From Chelonoidis abingdonii (taxonomy: Eukaryota > Chordata > Testudines > Testudinidae): a stretch of DNA of 64,000 nucleotides. Shown here one piece after another: positions 22,741-33,423 of the stretch. Numbering within the stretch: position 1 is the first letter of the stretch; every line of letters starts with the position of its first letter. The DNA is taken from assembly GCF_003597395.2 (NCBI RefSeq), contig NC_133790.1:26557167-26621166 (forward strand). The letters are read 5' to 3'. A program made the position numbers and the translations under genes. A model generated the notes under the pieces. That model ran no database searches, had not been told where the DNA came from, and saw nothing but the letters and a program-made list of their open reading frames with translations.

Positions 22741-23090
22741 CCTAATTTTGTTCCCATTGAATACAGCATCGCTTCATCTCCGCAACAGCTTCCAGCGTGG
22801 CTGCGGGCGGAAAGCCTTCCGGAAGTTGCATTCTGTCAAGATGATTTTTCATTGCTGTAATTTTTTTTACAGTGAAAAAGAAATAAATACTGTTAATCCG
22901 GTTCAGTGAGGGGGCACAAAGTCTTTAACTAGAGATAGTTTGTACTCATTAAATTTCCTTTGCGGGGGAAAACTCGTGTAATATCATTAATTGCATGTTT
23001 TTAATGGACCTTTGATCGCTTTCTCCTTTTCTGACTATTCACTAGCTGTCTTGACTTTTTTTTTTTCGCTCTGGGAATGATCTGGAAGCT
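22741..23090. promoter_or_regulatory. Candidate conserved enhancer next to the CpG island
   Basis: An AT-rich, transposon-free block. It contains a canonical TCF/LEF-type site CCTTTGATC (23009-23017), 'tcattaattgcatg' (homeodomain/POU-like, about 22985-22998) and 'aataaatactgttaatccgg' (about 22883-22902). Its position beside a CpG island fits an enhancer, but conservation was not measured. Confidence 0.35.
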
Positions 23091-24776
23091 TAAACTCTGT
23101 AACTAGAAAAGGCTGAAGGAGGATCTATTGGGATCTCTCAAATCGATGTGTCCACTTTCCGGAAGAGTCCGGGGCTCGGGGAATAGATTTGCTCGTGAAC
23201 GAAAAAGAGACATAGATGTTGCCTGCCAGGTTTGCAGACACTGAATCGCATCAGATTTGAACGTCCTGTTTCCATCCCTTCCCCGCTCCCCCAAATAAAA
23301 CCAGGGAGGTATCAGCAGTTCTTAGATATAACGTGGAGACTTTGCATTCTCCTGGATTCTTACCAAAATAAACCCCGTTAACAGCATTAACTCTTCCTAT
23401 GCCGAGTTCAGGTGAAGGGGGAAACCTGTGACGGCTCAGCTTTGATCTCAGACCTGTGTGACTGGGGTTTTCGGTAGAGAAGGTCTCCAGGAGATCGCGC
23501 TGTGCTGAGCGTGTGTGGAAGCGGGCAGCACTTGGGGTTCCCCAGGGCAGTTCTGCCAGGCGTGGGGAACAAGCTCGTGGGGTCTGCTCGCGGCTTTCAA
23601 CTGACATTGCTGGGGTTGGGGGCGGGGGGGACTCTCCAGAACAAAACACAAAATAGCAACACCCAGCCCGTGTCTGTGCAGTCCCAGGGTTTGGCTCCGG
23701 GCTGCTGCCTGTGTGGCTGCAGAGCGAGCGAGGCTACTTCTCTCTTTCTTGGAGGTGTCGTTACAAGCCTCATCATCTGGGATGGCTTCAGGGCGCCTGA
23801 AATGGACCAGCGGGTCCGTGTATGGCCCAGTGACCCAACGGGCTTTACGTGGGCGCGCGACGTCCCCCCCCCAGGGGGTTAGGCTGCCCCAGGCAGGCGT
23901 GGGGGTGTTGCAGTGGCTCCAGACCCCTTTGGGATCACTCTGGACACTGCCCTCCCGCAGACTGGAGGAAGGAAAATAACCTGCTCCAATCTCTTCCCCA
24001 CCAGCCGAAATGAATTGACATCGATTTTGTTGCCTGCCCAGAGTCTCCTAGAATCACATCTGCCGATTTCCCCCCTTAACTTTTCTTCCCCCCTTAACTT
24101 TTCTCCGCCGCCCCCACCCCTTTCTGCCGCTGCCGCCTTGCACGCCTGCATATTGTCACTCCACGGCAGAGCCCCTTCCAGTCTCGGCTCCTTTGTGTTC
24201 TTTCAACCCTCTGCCTCATTGTATCCCCCAGTGGCTTGGCTTTGATGGATTTACTTCCTTTTATAATTTCCAAGTTATGTATCCTGCTTTTGCCTTTCCA
24301 ACACTTAACGTGGAAAAAGTGCCCCCTTTTCCCCTGCACTGGAGCGGCGGGTTCCCGGGCTTTCCAACGGTGGCTGCTAGGAAGTTGGCAGTTTTCTTTT
24401 TGCCTTGGCCTTCTTGTTTTCCTTTCACAGTTCCTTCCCCCACCCCCCAGCCACCCAACCCCCACCCCAGCCTCCGCGCCTTCCAAAAATTGGTTACATT
24501 TTCACACGGCCATAAATTACCATGTGTTCCAAAGGCAGGTACGGTATAAAATACGTCGCCGCATTCCAAGCCAAATGAAACATGAGGAACTTGGTGAATT
24601 AAAGGGTGGATTTTCTCCTCCTTATACACCAACATCCTCTCTAAAGCGTCTTTTCGGGGATAAAATCATGATAAAGAATCCTGTTTTATATATGCCTGGG
24701 GGGAGATTGGGATAAGAAGCAAGGGGGAGGGAGACAGATTGGGAGCCGGAGAAGAAATCCAGGGTCTTGCACTGGG
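23091..24776. other. Repeat-poor, moderately CpG-rich stretch
   Basis: No transposon recognised. Pyrimidine-rich 24065-24130 and 24425-24480. 24485-24600 ('ttggttacattttcacacgg', 'ccataaattaccatgtg') looks like unique, possibly conserved sequence. Frames up to 159 codons on both strands overlap one another and show no domain. Confidence 0.35.
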
Positions 24777-25510
24777 GCTGGCTGAGCAGGGAGACTGGGA
24801 ATGGGATGCTCCCTCTCCGTCTCTTGCTACTACATGGCTACACATTTTACATATGCTTGGTATGCCCAACATAGTACAATAGACGTTTCCCAGTGCATGC
24901 ATCCAGCGCTTTGTATTTCTGGCTATATCTGTCCGCCTCTGCACTGTGCATATGTGTGTATGCTAGATGCACACAGTGCTTATGTGGATTGGATCAAGAT
25001 GCTTGGGGACTGAGTGGGGGCGAAGGATTGGGACTGACTGGGCAAGGAGACTGGCAGCTGGGGGAGATATGGGGACAGGGCGGGACTAGAAGTTGGTTGG
25101 GGGGAATGAAGTTGGATAAAGAGACCAGGACAAGGAGATGGGAGCCATTGGGATTAGGAGTGGGGAGGGAGACTGAGATTGGATGATTAGTGGGTGGGGG
25201 TTATAGGAAACTGGACTTTGTCTGAGCCAGGAGCCTGGAAGAAGCAGCTTCCCGGGGAAGCTGGGATGAGGAGTCCAGGGAGGGATACTGAGATTAGGAT
25301 CTGGGGTGGGGAGAAAAACTGGATGTCAGACTTGGGAGATTGGGACTGGCTGAGCAAGGAGACTGGGGACGGGGTGAGGAGCCCAGAGGCACAGAAGAAG
25401 AGCCTGGAACTGGGTAGTCAAGGAGACTGGGACCAGGATGAGGAGCTGGGGATCGGAATAAAGACAGGATGGGGACAGGTTACAGAGGATGGGACAGAAA
25501 GCTCTGTGCC
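24777..25510. repeat. Degenerate G-rich minisatellite
   Basis: The plus strand is dominated by GGGA/GGAG words. The octamer GGAGACTG occurs five times (24790, 25046, 25168, 25358, 25422). The longer phrase 'ggctgagca(a/g)ggagactg' occurs at 24779 and 25348, with 'ggactgactgggcaaggaga' at 25031. Unit length is irregular. The G-runs could form quadruplexes on the plus strand. Overlapping 97- and 143-codon frames are repeat translation. Confidence 0.6.
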
Positions 25511-26123
25511 CACTAGAACACACTCCGCTCCAGATCCTGGAATGGAACTCGGTTCCACCATTCTTCTGCTGTCACCAAATGTCTGTGAAACCCACTGGCA
25601 AAGTGGGTGTCTCATGCCCCTCTAATGCTGAGCCACATAGAGGATGACAATTTATTGTTGCTATCAGCTAATCAATTAGCTCCAGTGGGAGAAGTATTTG
25701 TGGTGGCTCTCAAAGTTCCAACCCCTATGATAACCCACGTGGGTGTCATGTGGGTGTCATGTGATGCCATATGATGACATTTCAGCTTGCTTGTAAAAAG
25801 CCTGTTAAATCACACAGAAAGAAAGCTAACATTGTGAAATCAAGCACTCAACAGTTACGGAATACCAGCATGAGGATTGCCTGAGAAACCATAAGTTTGC
25901 ACTGCTGTGTGTATGTATTATGATACCATATTTAATTACAGGATCACATACTGCTTTTTCCATAGGACCCCTGACTCATTCAGTGCACAGAATGGCCCTC
26001 AGTGTGGAGATGAATCAGAATAGCCTAGGGAAGAAGAGCATTATCTTTTGGGCCCTGCCTCCTTCCTTGCAGAAGTTGGAAAGTGTGTCGTAAATGAAGT
26101 AGGGAATTGCAGGAAGTGAAAGG
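25511..26123. other. Non-coding; small direct repeat at 25739-25760
   Basis: The 11-mer 'gtgggtgtcat' is tandemly duplicated at 25739-25760. Otherwise nothing recognised. Confidence 0.35.
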
Positions 26124-26222
26124 ATGATCTCACTGTTAAGGCAGTTGACTGCTGTCCTGGAGAACTGGATTCTAGCCCTGCCACAAAGTGCCAAGATGAA
26201 GCTAAGCAAGTCACTTAAACCA
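26124..26222 (+). mobile_element. tRNA-derived SINE, 5' half (interrupted)
   Basis: Head with a decayed A-box-like 'ttaaggcagttgactg' and a B-box-like 'ggattctagcc', then 'gccaagatgaagctaagcaa' and 'gtcacttaa'. In the intact family 'caagtcacttaa' is followed directly by 'cctctctgtgcctc'. Here that continuation is found 500 bp further on, at 26720, showing later insertions. Confidence 0.6.
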
Positions 26223-26720
26223 AACTTCTCATGTGCTGCCGCTAATTGTGGGTTTTCATGTATAAATATCCAACCTGAGACCTTGGCCACGTCTACACTA
26301 CCCGCTGGATCGGTGGGTAGTAATCGATCTATCGGGGATCAATTTATCATGTCTCGTCTAGACGCGATACATTGATCCCCCGAATTGACGCCCGTACTCC
26401 ACCTCGGCAGGAGGAGTAAGCGGAGTCGACAGGGGAACCGTGGCGGTCGACTTGCCACTGTGAGGACAGCCAGGTAAGTCAAACTAAGATACTTTAACTT
26501 CAGCTACACAGATAGCGTAGCTGAAGTTGCGTATCTTAGCTCAATCCCCACGCCCCCAGCATAGACCAGCCCCTTGATTTGCAGAGGTGCTGAGCACTCA
26601 CAGCAGCAACTTAAGTCAATGGGCAGCTGAGCGTTGAAGTGCTATACGTGAAGCACTCTGAAAAATCAGGCCCTAGGCATTGTAAATTGGGCACCCCAAA
26701 TTAGTGGACATTTTTTACCT
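26223..26720. mobile_element. Palindromic/MITE-like element inserted in the SINE
   Basis: Outer parts are 26221-26284 ('caaacttctcatgtgctgcc', 'aaatatccaacctgaga') and 26572-26720. The latter includes a 'gaggtgctgagcactcacag' to 'gaagcactctgaaaaatcag' hairpin with hinge 'cttaagtcaatgggc'. It is itself split by the MITE at 26285-26571. The outer boundaries are inferred from where the SINE stops and resumes. Confidence 0.5.
26285..26571. mobile_element. MITE with 'gtctacacta' terminus, innermost of a nest
   Basis: Begins 'ggccacgtctacactacccg' and ends 'cccagcatagaccagcc'; the ends are imperfect inverted repeats (GGCCACGTCTA against GGCTGGTCTA). CCTT occurs on both sides (26281-26284 and 26572-26575) and may be the target duplication. 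The interior has two further inverted pairs: 'ggatcaattt'/'ttgatccccc' about 26320-26380, and a long arm pair 26484-26507 with 26517-26539 ('aacttcagctac'/'gtagctgaagtt'). Non-coding. Confidence 0.75.
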
Positions 26721-26860
26721 TAGTGTCTCTGTGCCTCCATTCCCATCTGTAAAATGGAACAATAGCACCCCCTCATCTCACAATAGATTCATAAATGTTT
26801 ATGAAGCAAACAGATATAATGATGAGCATCATACAAAAGCCCATGAGGATTGCTATTAAT
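26721..26860 (+). mobile_element. tRNA-derived SINE, 3' half (interrupted)
   Basis: 'tgtctctgtgcctccattcc', 'catctgtaaaatggaacaat' and 'agcaccccctcatctcacaa' continue the SINE begun at 26124, followed by a tail to about 26850. Strand and order agree with the 5' half. Confidence 0.6.
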
Positions 26861-27215
26861 AATAAAAAATAATAATGACAGTACTTAGGGCCACTCATGG
26901 AACAATAAGAAGAAAACAAATTATTGAATAGTTGCTTATTAAGTGAGTACCATCCATCTCCCTGGGGGGGTTGTGGGGAACAAATGGTATGGGATCATGT
27001 CATTAAAGACTGTATTATAATGCATATGCACAGTGGAGGAGGAACAGATTCTGGCTTTTCCTAACTTGTGAGTTGCTTGACTTTGCAACCTTACTGTTTT
27101 TAACTTAGCTGTGTGTGTACATATTAAATAAGTATAAAATCACTGAGTATATAGAATACATAGCAATTTTTTTCAATAATAAGTAGTGATTTGGGATGCC
27201 TACCTTGAGATATCT
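26861..27215. other. Non-coding, nothing recognised
   Basis: AT-rich, with 'aataataaaaaataataatg' low complexity at 26860-26880. Confidence 0.3.
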
Positions 27216-27300
27216 GAAAGAGGCCTGATTTTCAGAAAGTGCTGAGCACACACCTCTGAAAATCAAGTGTCATAGGTTGAGCACTCTGAAATTAAGTCAT
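27216..27300. repeat. Palindromic repeat ('cctgattttcagaggtgctgag' family), rearranged
   Basis: 'gcctgattttcagaaagtgc' and 'tgagcacacacctctgaaaa' form an inverted pair; 'gagcactctgaaattaag' follows as a second arm. Related to 50783-50875, 47145-47225 and 26578-26675. Confidence 0.55.
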
Positions 27301-28616
27301 TGCTCACCCCTGAACATTTTGGGGAGAGTGGCAGAGAGAGGCATTCTATACATATTTGACCAGATAAATTGATACATTATTATTTATTTGTACAGCCACA
27401 TGCTCATTGTTGTCTCTGTGATGAACTCACCTGGATTTGAGTGAACTGAGAAACAGGACTTGTTTACTGCCATTACTTTGTAGAAAACTGTTGCACAAAG
27501 GATATTTTCAATCCAATGCTCGTTCATGAGACTATGAAGCATTGTACTCTCAGAGACCTATGCTTGTGGAAGGTGTATATTCACATATATGCCTGAGAGG
27601 ATCCACATCCAGATCAGTGTTTGTATTGCATGTACATGTGTGTGTGTATCTGCATAATTGTGAGGTTGTGTGTCTTGGAGTTTGCATGTGCGTTTTTGCA
27701 TGTCTGGCTGTGTGTGTAGGTTGCAGTTCATCTGTGTCTCTGTGTTTGAGACCATAATTACCCCCTGTTCGATTTTTCTATTTCATCAGACTAGGCCAGA
27801 CTAATTTAGTCCTTTTCCTGTCCAGTTCCTACCATCATTAAATTTCACTTTATTCTGACATTTTTTTATGGACGGGAGGGCCAGTTACATTTCTGAATGG
27901 ATGGGAGGGCCAGTATGCAAGCAAGCCAGAGCCAAACACCTAATGCAAATATACAGTTAAAAAGGTGGGGTAGGACTTTAGGTTCATTTTAAGAATTGAG
28001 GGGACAAATTCCTCTCCCAATAACACCAAGCTAACTCCAAAGTGATCCAACCGAATTACATGGATTTACATTTGTGGAAAGAATTGAGCCCCTAAGTTTC
28101 AACTGAGATATTTACCAACTCACTTCTGCTTTGCACGGTTGTTTTTGTCCTGGATTTGTATGCTGAGTGGCTATATTATGACCAGCACTGAAGGAAAGAC
28201 AGGACAGCCAAGAGTTCAATGGTGATAATCACTTTGCTAGCTTCACCCTGATGCTGTTCCTCATCTTATATTTGTAATCCCTCCTTTCTTTGCAGAGGCT
28301 AGAAAGTCCATTTGAAAGCAAGGAGAGTTTTATGGGGATTGGAGCAAGTGTACCTTGGGAGGCGTTCATTGTGCATGTCCTGTTACCATTTGAAAGTGCA
28401 GGAGCAGAGGAAGGTCTCCTTTGAGTCTTCTATGGAGAAAACTACTCTCTGGGGGATTGAGATTTCCTTACAAAACCAAGGAATTCGTATGCACAAGGCA
28501 GACAACTCCTTCATAAATTCCTGGAGCTGTGTTCTGCTTTCACTTATACCTGGAAAATGAATGGGTTTGCATGAGTATAATATGGCTCCTGGGCTTTTAA
28601 ATTTGGCCTACTGGTC
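27301..28616. other. Non-coding; GT-rich tract and a short direct repeat
   Basis: 27594-27750 is an interrupted GT-rich low-complexity tract that produces Cys/Val-rich frames. An 18-mer beginning 'atgga(c/t)gggagg' is repeated directly at 27868-27885 and 27897-27914 with one mismatch. Nothing else is supported. Confidence 0.4.
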
Positions 28617-28682
28617 TGATCCTGCCCCTAGGAAATATCAATGGCAAAGCCTCACTTTTGACTCCACGGTGCAGGATCAAGT
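28617..28682. repeat. Relic of the 'cctgatcc..ggatcagg' palindromic repeat
   Basis: 'tctgatcctgcccctagg' on the left and 'cggtgcaggatcaagt' on the right are inverted, with 'tatcaatggcaaag' between. Confidence 0.4.
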
Positions 28683-31239
28683 CACCAAGGATCCCAGTCC
28701 TTCAGCCAATCAAGCCCCCTGTCCTTGGAAGGGTTAATGCCTAGTAAAGCCTTTGGAAGCTCTTTTTTTGGAGGCCATTGGCTCCTCCTACTGCAAGAGA
28801 AGTTATTTTATCTGTATGTGGAGTGGGGGGACGCTACAGCGTGTGCCCACTTGTTAGCTGCCTCCTCTTATCTGCTTCTTGGAGATAGGCTCCCTTCCAG
28901 ACCAGCCATGACCTTCTCCATTAGTTAAACTAATAACTTTTGCAGCCTTTCCCCGCCCATGTTGCCTGTGTTATATGATGTTCCTCACATCTTCCCTGGC
29001 AACTGTCTCTCTGGATTCCCCACTTAGTAAATCTCCAGCAATCCAGGAAATCTGGATTTTTGTGGGGGGACAGAGGGGAGATTGACTGAAGGGCAGAAGG
29101 GGTACAAATTGGTTCCCCAGAAATGCAGAAGTTTGGTTGTGTGATGCACCAAGCCAGCTGCATTTCTAAAATATTAACTTCATCATAGCAATATGGGGAA
29201 AGGCCCAGGACAAAAGCAAAAGCTTCCAATGAGTCAATCAGAGTCTGCGTAGGGTTACGGATCCTTGTTTGTGGTGCAGGGTCGTGTTCAGTGGCCCTCC
29301 CCCTATTTCCAGCTTACCTGTAGCATGTTAGAAAGCATGATCCATATTAAAAATGTTGAAAGGAGGTACATTTTTAAAAAATACGTTGGAGGCTAAAGCC
29401 TTTCAAAGTAAAGAATCAAAGAAAATTGTTCAAGTGAAGGAGAAGATTGGTATATCCTGGGGGCAGGTATATAGATCAAACTAACTACAACCCAAAACCA
29501 AAACTGGCAGAGAACAAATAGTTTGGGGAGGAAATTAAAGGATCATTGAATGTTTTAGAATGAATGGAGAATGTCCATTTCCCAAGTAGTTCTTCAGATG
29601 CATGGGAAGGGTTCTTCTGATGGCATTAGAATTTGAGTTTTAGTTCTGCAAAAGAGGAAAATTGCTACAACTTTAGCTGCTATCAACAAATCTCCTTCCA
29701 CAATGTGTAGATCCTTAACAATAAAACCTCCCAAGGAGGAATAGTAGCCTAAAGTCTATTCCTCAGTAAGAAAGGTAATGAACAGGAAAGGCAGAGAAGC
29801 AAAATAAATCTGGTTTTCGTTTTCTGTGACTTGCAAGAAGTTCCTCTCTACTGTACATCTGAATTTGGCTCTGTCTCGTTAGCACTGTTGAGAGGATGAG
29901 GACCTTCAAAGTGCGGTTGGTAGCAGGACTAATATAGCGGTATGATTAAAACTGCATGCACTAGAAGGGTCGAACTTTGAACTTTGCATGAGACTTGGCT
30001 AGCTAGACAAATAATGTAGCCACATACGACACTGATAAAGGGTATATAGGAATCTGGCTCGACAGCCAGGCGGATTTGGAGCTGCGCTTGAAGATTCCAG
30101 GGACTGAAAGCAGTTGGCAAATTAGTTTCTGAAAATGGCTTTTTTTTTCCCCCTCCAGCCCCTTAAAAAGTCCATCCAGTTTCCTTATCTGAATAGAAGA
30201 CAAATGACCATTTTACCATAAGGAAAAGTAAAAGCCTTCAGATTACTAACCCTCCCAAACCACCAGAATAGCAACATTTCCTCTTCTTTCTCCTTGGTTA
30301 TGAGCAAGGCTTCAACAATGGCAAACCCACTAACAATCTTGTGGAAAGAGGTCACTTTAGGGAGAAAAAGGTTATTGAGGCTTTAAATAAATCAAAACAC
30401 TTTGTCCCCCAAACATCTCCCCCGTGCGGCAGCAACAACAGGAGTTGGACCTAACGCTCTTGTCATTTTGAAAACAATCCTGTTAATTAGGGAAGAGGGA
30501 ATAATCCACAGGACTCTTTAAAGAAAAGCTGGGGCATTAACCCTGTGCCCTAGTACAATTCCCCCAAGAAGCATCTGGTACTTATATCACAACATGGGGA
30601 TTAGCTTTCTCCAGGCAAGTGTAAAGGATCAAAGAGGCTGTTCTGTGATATACATAGATCTCTCAAGATCTTCCACTGTCCAGTCTGTGTGTATATGTTG
30701 TGTACACCTACGTACAGCATGTATGTGTGTATATGTATCTATGTGTGTGTATATATCGCTAAATCTTTCTTTAGGTAGGCCGCAGAGACAGGCTCGATAG
30801 ACTTTATTTAGGTATAGAGATACACAGCAGAGAGAGAGAGATTATATTTAGATAGGTAGGTAGAGGGGGAGAAAAAGACTTTTAGGTAACAGGATTGAGT
30901 GGTAGGTTTGAAGATAGAGAGATGCCACCAGAAAGATACAGTATCCCTAAATATGGAGGAAAAATGTCTATCGAGTCAGCCACATGCAAAGCACAAACTT
31001 GATCTCTGGGTGGGAAAATGTGCCGCCCATTTTCTCCTCCTCTTTCAAGAAATCCCCTGACAGCCTCGCTAGAGAAGCACTGGAAGCACCACGTTAAAGA
31101 AGGCAAAGCAAAGCAGTGGTGACTTTGTCTGTTTCTTTGGGGTTCCTTTGCTGTCCCCCGTGTGGGTCTCTGAGAACTCCCAGCTGAATGCGGCTGGGCT
31201 CTTCCTCCACCCCTGGAACTGTTCAAGGAGAGAAGCCAT
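28683..31239. other. Repeat-poor non-coding stretch
   Basis: No transposon recognised in about 2.5 kb. 30670-30770 is GT/TA-rich low complexity, and 30815-30870 contains 'gagagagagag' and 'gataggtaggtaga'. 29930-30130 looks unique and has a nuclear-receptor-like site at 29971-29983. No coding segment recognised. Confidence 0.35.
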
Positions 31240-31440
31240 GCAGGGCTGGAAGTAAAGTGGCCTCATGTCTTCAAATCCCTCTTTTGAAAAGCATCTTATT
31301 TGGTTTGCTTTTCAAGGGCAAACGTCAAACTGTGGCTCTTTGGGATCAATCGCTCACCCCTCCCGCACTCATTAAAATCCTGCTTTCCAGCCATTTTAAC
31401 CCCCTTAACACATCAGCTCCTTTGCCTCTGATTACATTCT
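31240..31440. promoter_or_regulatory. Candidate conserved non-coding element
   Basis: A unique-looking, transposon-free block. Words such as 'gcatcttatttggtttgctt', 'aaactgtggctctttggg', 'actcattaaaatcctg' and 'ccattttaaccccctt' have the texture of vertebrate conserved non-coding DNA. No alignment was possible. The 162-codon frame across it (31188-31676) has no domain. Confidence 0.25.
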
Positions 31441-31689
31441 CCAATAGTTCTTATGGTTGGGGACGGGGGGTTCAGACGTCTATGTCCTACAGAGCTCCAG
31501 GCATGACGACAGCCTCTCTGGTGGGCAATCCACCCTGCTGGGCTCAGAGGCACAAAATGAATCTTAACCTTAATTCTAAGCTTCAGCTTAACGCTCAGTT
31601 AGAAAACTCCCAGGATCCTTGGTGGGACTTTTCAACCACGTGGGTCAGAAAACTTTGCAAAAGAGGAGCCAAGTAGCCTTTCCGATCGC

Positions 31690-31850
31690 TGATTGTCCCT
31701 GCCCTTGCCTTACCCATCCTGGGCTATTTACACTTTAGGCCTCACAGTGTTTCCTTGGCTAGATCGTAAAAAGATTTACAAGACACAGTTAACCCAGCAA
31801 TAAAAACAATTAACTTTAATGGCACCTCGACTTTTTTTGTTTTTTCTTCA
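31690..31850. promoter_or_regulatory. Candidate conserved non-coding element
   Basis: Includes 'gctgattgtccctgcc', 'gctatttacactttagg' (forkhead-like TATTTAC), 'cacagttaaccc' and 'caattaactttaatgg' (AT-rich homeodomain-type). Transposon-free. Conservation untested. Confidence 0.25.
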
Positions 31851-32231
31851 CGGAGTTAAGTGCAATATGCGGGATCTGCCTGCTACCCCATGGAAATAGC
31901 TTTCTCTAGGCTCCAGTTGGGATGGAAAATGGCTTTGGGTAGGAAACAGGGGCTGGGCTTTCTTCCATCACCATCACTGCAGCATTCAGCAAGCTCACTT
32001 TGCCCCCACCCCCCGAAGACCGTCGCTTGAGGGGTGAAGGGCTCTGTGCTGGAAAGGATTAGGGGAAGAGAATCTAAGTGAGAAGGGGAGAGGTCAAATT
32101 GGGATGGGGGGAGAAAGAGACAGAATGAGAGAGAGTGAGCAGGGAGGTGAGGGAAAGAGAAACTGAGTCAGGAAGAGAGAGAACAGGGAGGAGATACGGG
32201 GGGGTGGAGGGAGAGAGACGGCCCTGGTGTT
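31851..32231. other. Non-coding; GA-rich low complexity 32050-32215
   Basis: An imperfect purine (GAGA/GGGA) tract on the plus strand. No gene recognised. Confidence 0.5.
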
Positions 32232-32434
32232 AGAATCATAGAATATCAGGGTTGGAAGGGGCCTCAGGAGGTATCTAGTCCAACCCCCTGCTCAAAGAAG
32301 GACCAATCCCCAACTATATCATCCCACCCAGGCCTTTGTGAAGCCTGACCTTAAAAACCTCTAAGGATGGAGATTTCACCACATCCCTAGGTAACCCATA
32401 GGGAGCTTCACCACCCTCCTAGTGAAAGTGTTAA
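32232..32434 (-). mobile_element. CR1 LINE 3' end, minus strand
   Basis: Plus-strand 'agaatcatagaatatcaggg', 'ttggaaggggcctcaggagg', 'tctagtccaaccccctgctc', 'ggaccaatccccaacta', 'ccttaaaaacctctaaggat' and 'ggagatttcaccacatccct' are the textbook inverted CR1 3' end of turtles. It ends near 32434. About 200 bp and young-looking compared with other copies here. Confidence 0.92.
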
Positions 32435-32502
32435 AAGATGCTTGTCATGAAGCCCCTTCTCTCACCCTTACCTGCGCTCCTGCCCAGATCCACTGCCAGT
32501 AA

Positions 32503-32693
32503 CCTGCTGGCAGGGCTGGCCTTACCATGACGCGAACTGAAGAGGCTAACTCAGGTGCCAGGCTGTGGGGTCTGGGGGGCGTCGCTAGGACCCAGAGTTT
32601 CAAAGTTTTGGCCCAAGTGAGGGGGGAAGAGGGACGTCATTTGAGCTCCCCGCCTCAGGTGCCAAAACGTTGTGGGCTGGCCCTGCCTGCTGG
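32503..32693. mobile_element. hAT-type MITE with perfect 8-bp target duplication
   Basis: CCTGCTGG stands at 32503-32510 and again at 32686-32693, directly flanking a 175-bp body (32511-32685). The body starts CAGGGCTGGCC and ends GGGCTGGCCCTG, inverted termini with few mismatches. The interior ('ctcaggtgccaggctgtggg', 'ccgcctcaggtgccaaaacg') encodes nothing. The termini resemble those of 8254-8550 (CAGGGCC..), so both belong to a hAT-like group. Confidence 0.88.
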
Positions 32694-33261
32694 CGCCAGA
32701 ATGGCAGCCTGCCTGAACAGACCCCTTTGGCCGGAGTGGCAATAGTAATTACACCAATCAACCGGGAAGTTGCTCTCGAGGCAGCAGGACACATGAACCA
32801 ACCCCTGGAATCTCCAGGGGCTGCTTTCCTTTCCTTAGTGAGTAATGCAGAGAAATCTTGATCCTTCCCCACCCACAGCAGCATCACCCCCCAAATCCCC
32901 GGCAGAGCCCACCATTTGGCTCTTCAGCTTTCTAGCTTAGCCCTGGCTACAAATTACTTGGCTGATTATGGGAGATCTGCCCTGCCCCGGGTTCCACACA
33001 AGAGTCCCCAGACCTACTGACTAGTCTTTATCGCCTTTCCCACTTCTTTTTCTCTCTTCTCCCTCTTGCTTTGTCTTAGCAGAGGTATTAAGGAACCTCC
33101 TTAGCCCCGGGGTTTGTCCAACAGGTGAGGCAGGGAATGGAAGTTTGCTGTCTGCTGTTTCTGTCGTAGGATGGCAATGCTTTCCTGTCTTATACTGAGT
33201 GGCCTGCACGATATCTATCCTAAAAATTATAGAGACAAAGTGAGTGACGTCATATCGTTAC
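32694..33261. other. Non-coding, nothing recognised
   Basis: No supported repeat or gene. Confidence 0.3.
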
Positions 33262-33418
33262 TGGGCCAACTTCTGTTGGTGAAAGAGACAAGCTTTCAAG
33301 CTACACAGAGCTTGTCTCTTTCACCAACAGAAGCTGGTCCAATAAAAGAAAAGTCTTCACCCATCCTGTATCTGCAATATCTTGGGAACAACAGGGCTAC
33401 AAGTGCAAACATACACTA
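33262..33418. mobile_element. Repeat containing a perfect 25-bp inverted repeat
   Basis: 33270-33294 and 33309-33333 are exact reverse complements (arms begin 'cttctgttggtgaaagag'), separated by a 14-nt loop. Seven further bases on each side match with two mismatches ('gggccaa' against 'ctggtcc'). The flank 'ggtccaataaaagaaaag', 'tcttgggaacaacagggcta' is a common turtle repeat 3' part. The usual family has only one arm, so here a second inverted copy seems to abut the first. Confidence 0.7.
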
Positions 33419-33423
33419 GAAAT

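Noticed and set aside
24236..24715. 159-codon plus-strand frame in the CpG/pyrimidine-rich block
   Set aside because: Overlaps equally open frames on the other strand, is Pro/Phe-rich by composition, and has no domain or splice structure.
27542..27757. Cys/Val-rich 71-codon frame
   Set aside because: Translation of a degenerate GT-rich simple-sequence tract.
31188..31676. 162-codon plus-strand frame
   Set aside because: No recognisable domain; amino acids look random and it spans a candidate regulatory element.
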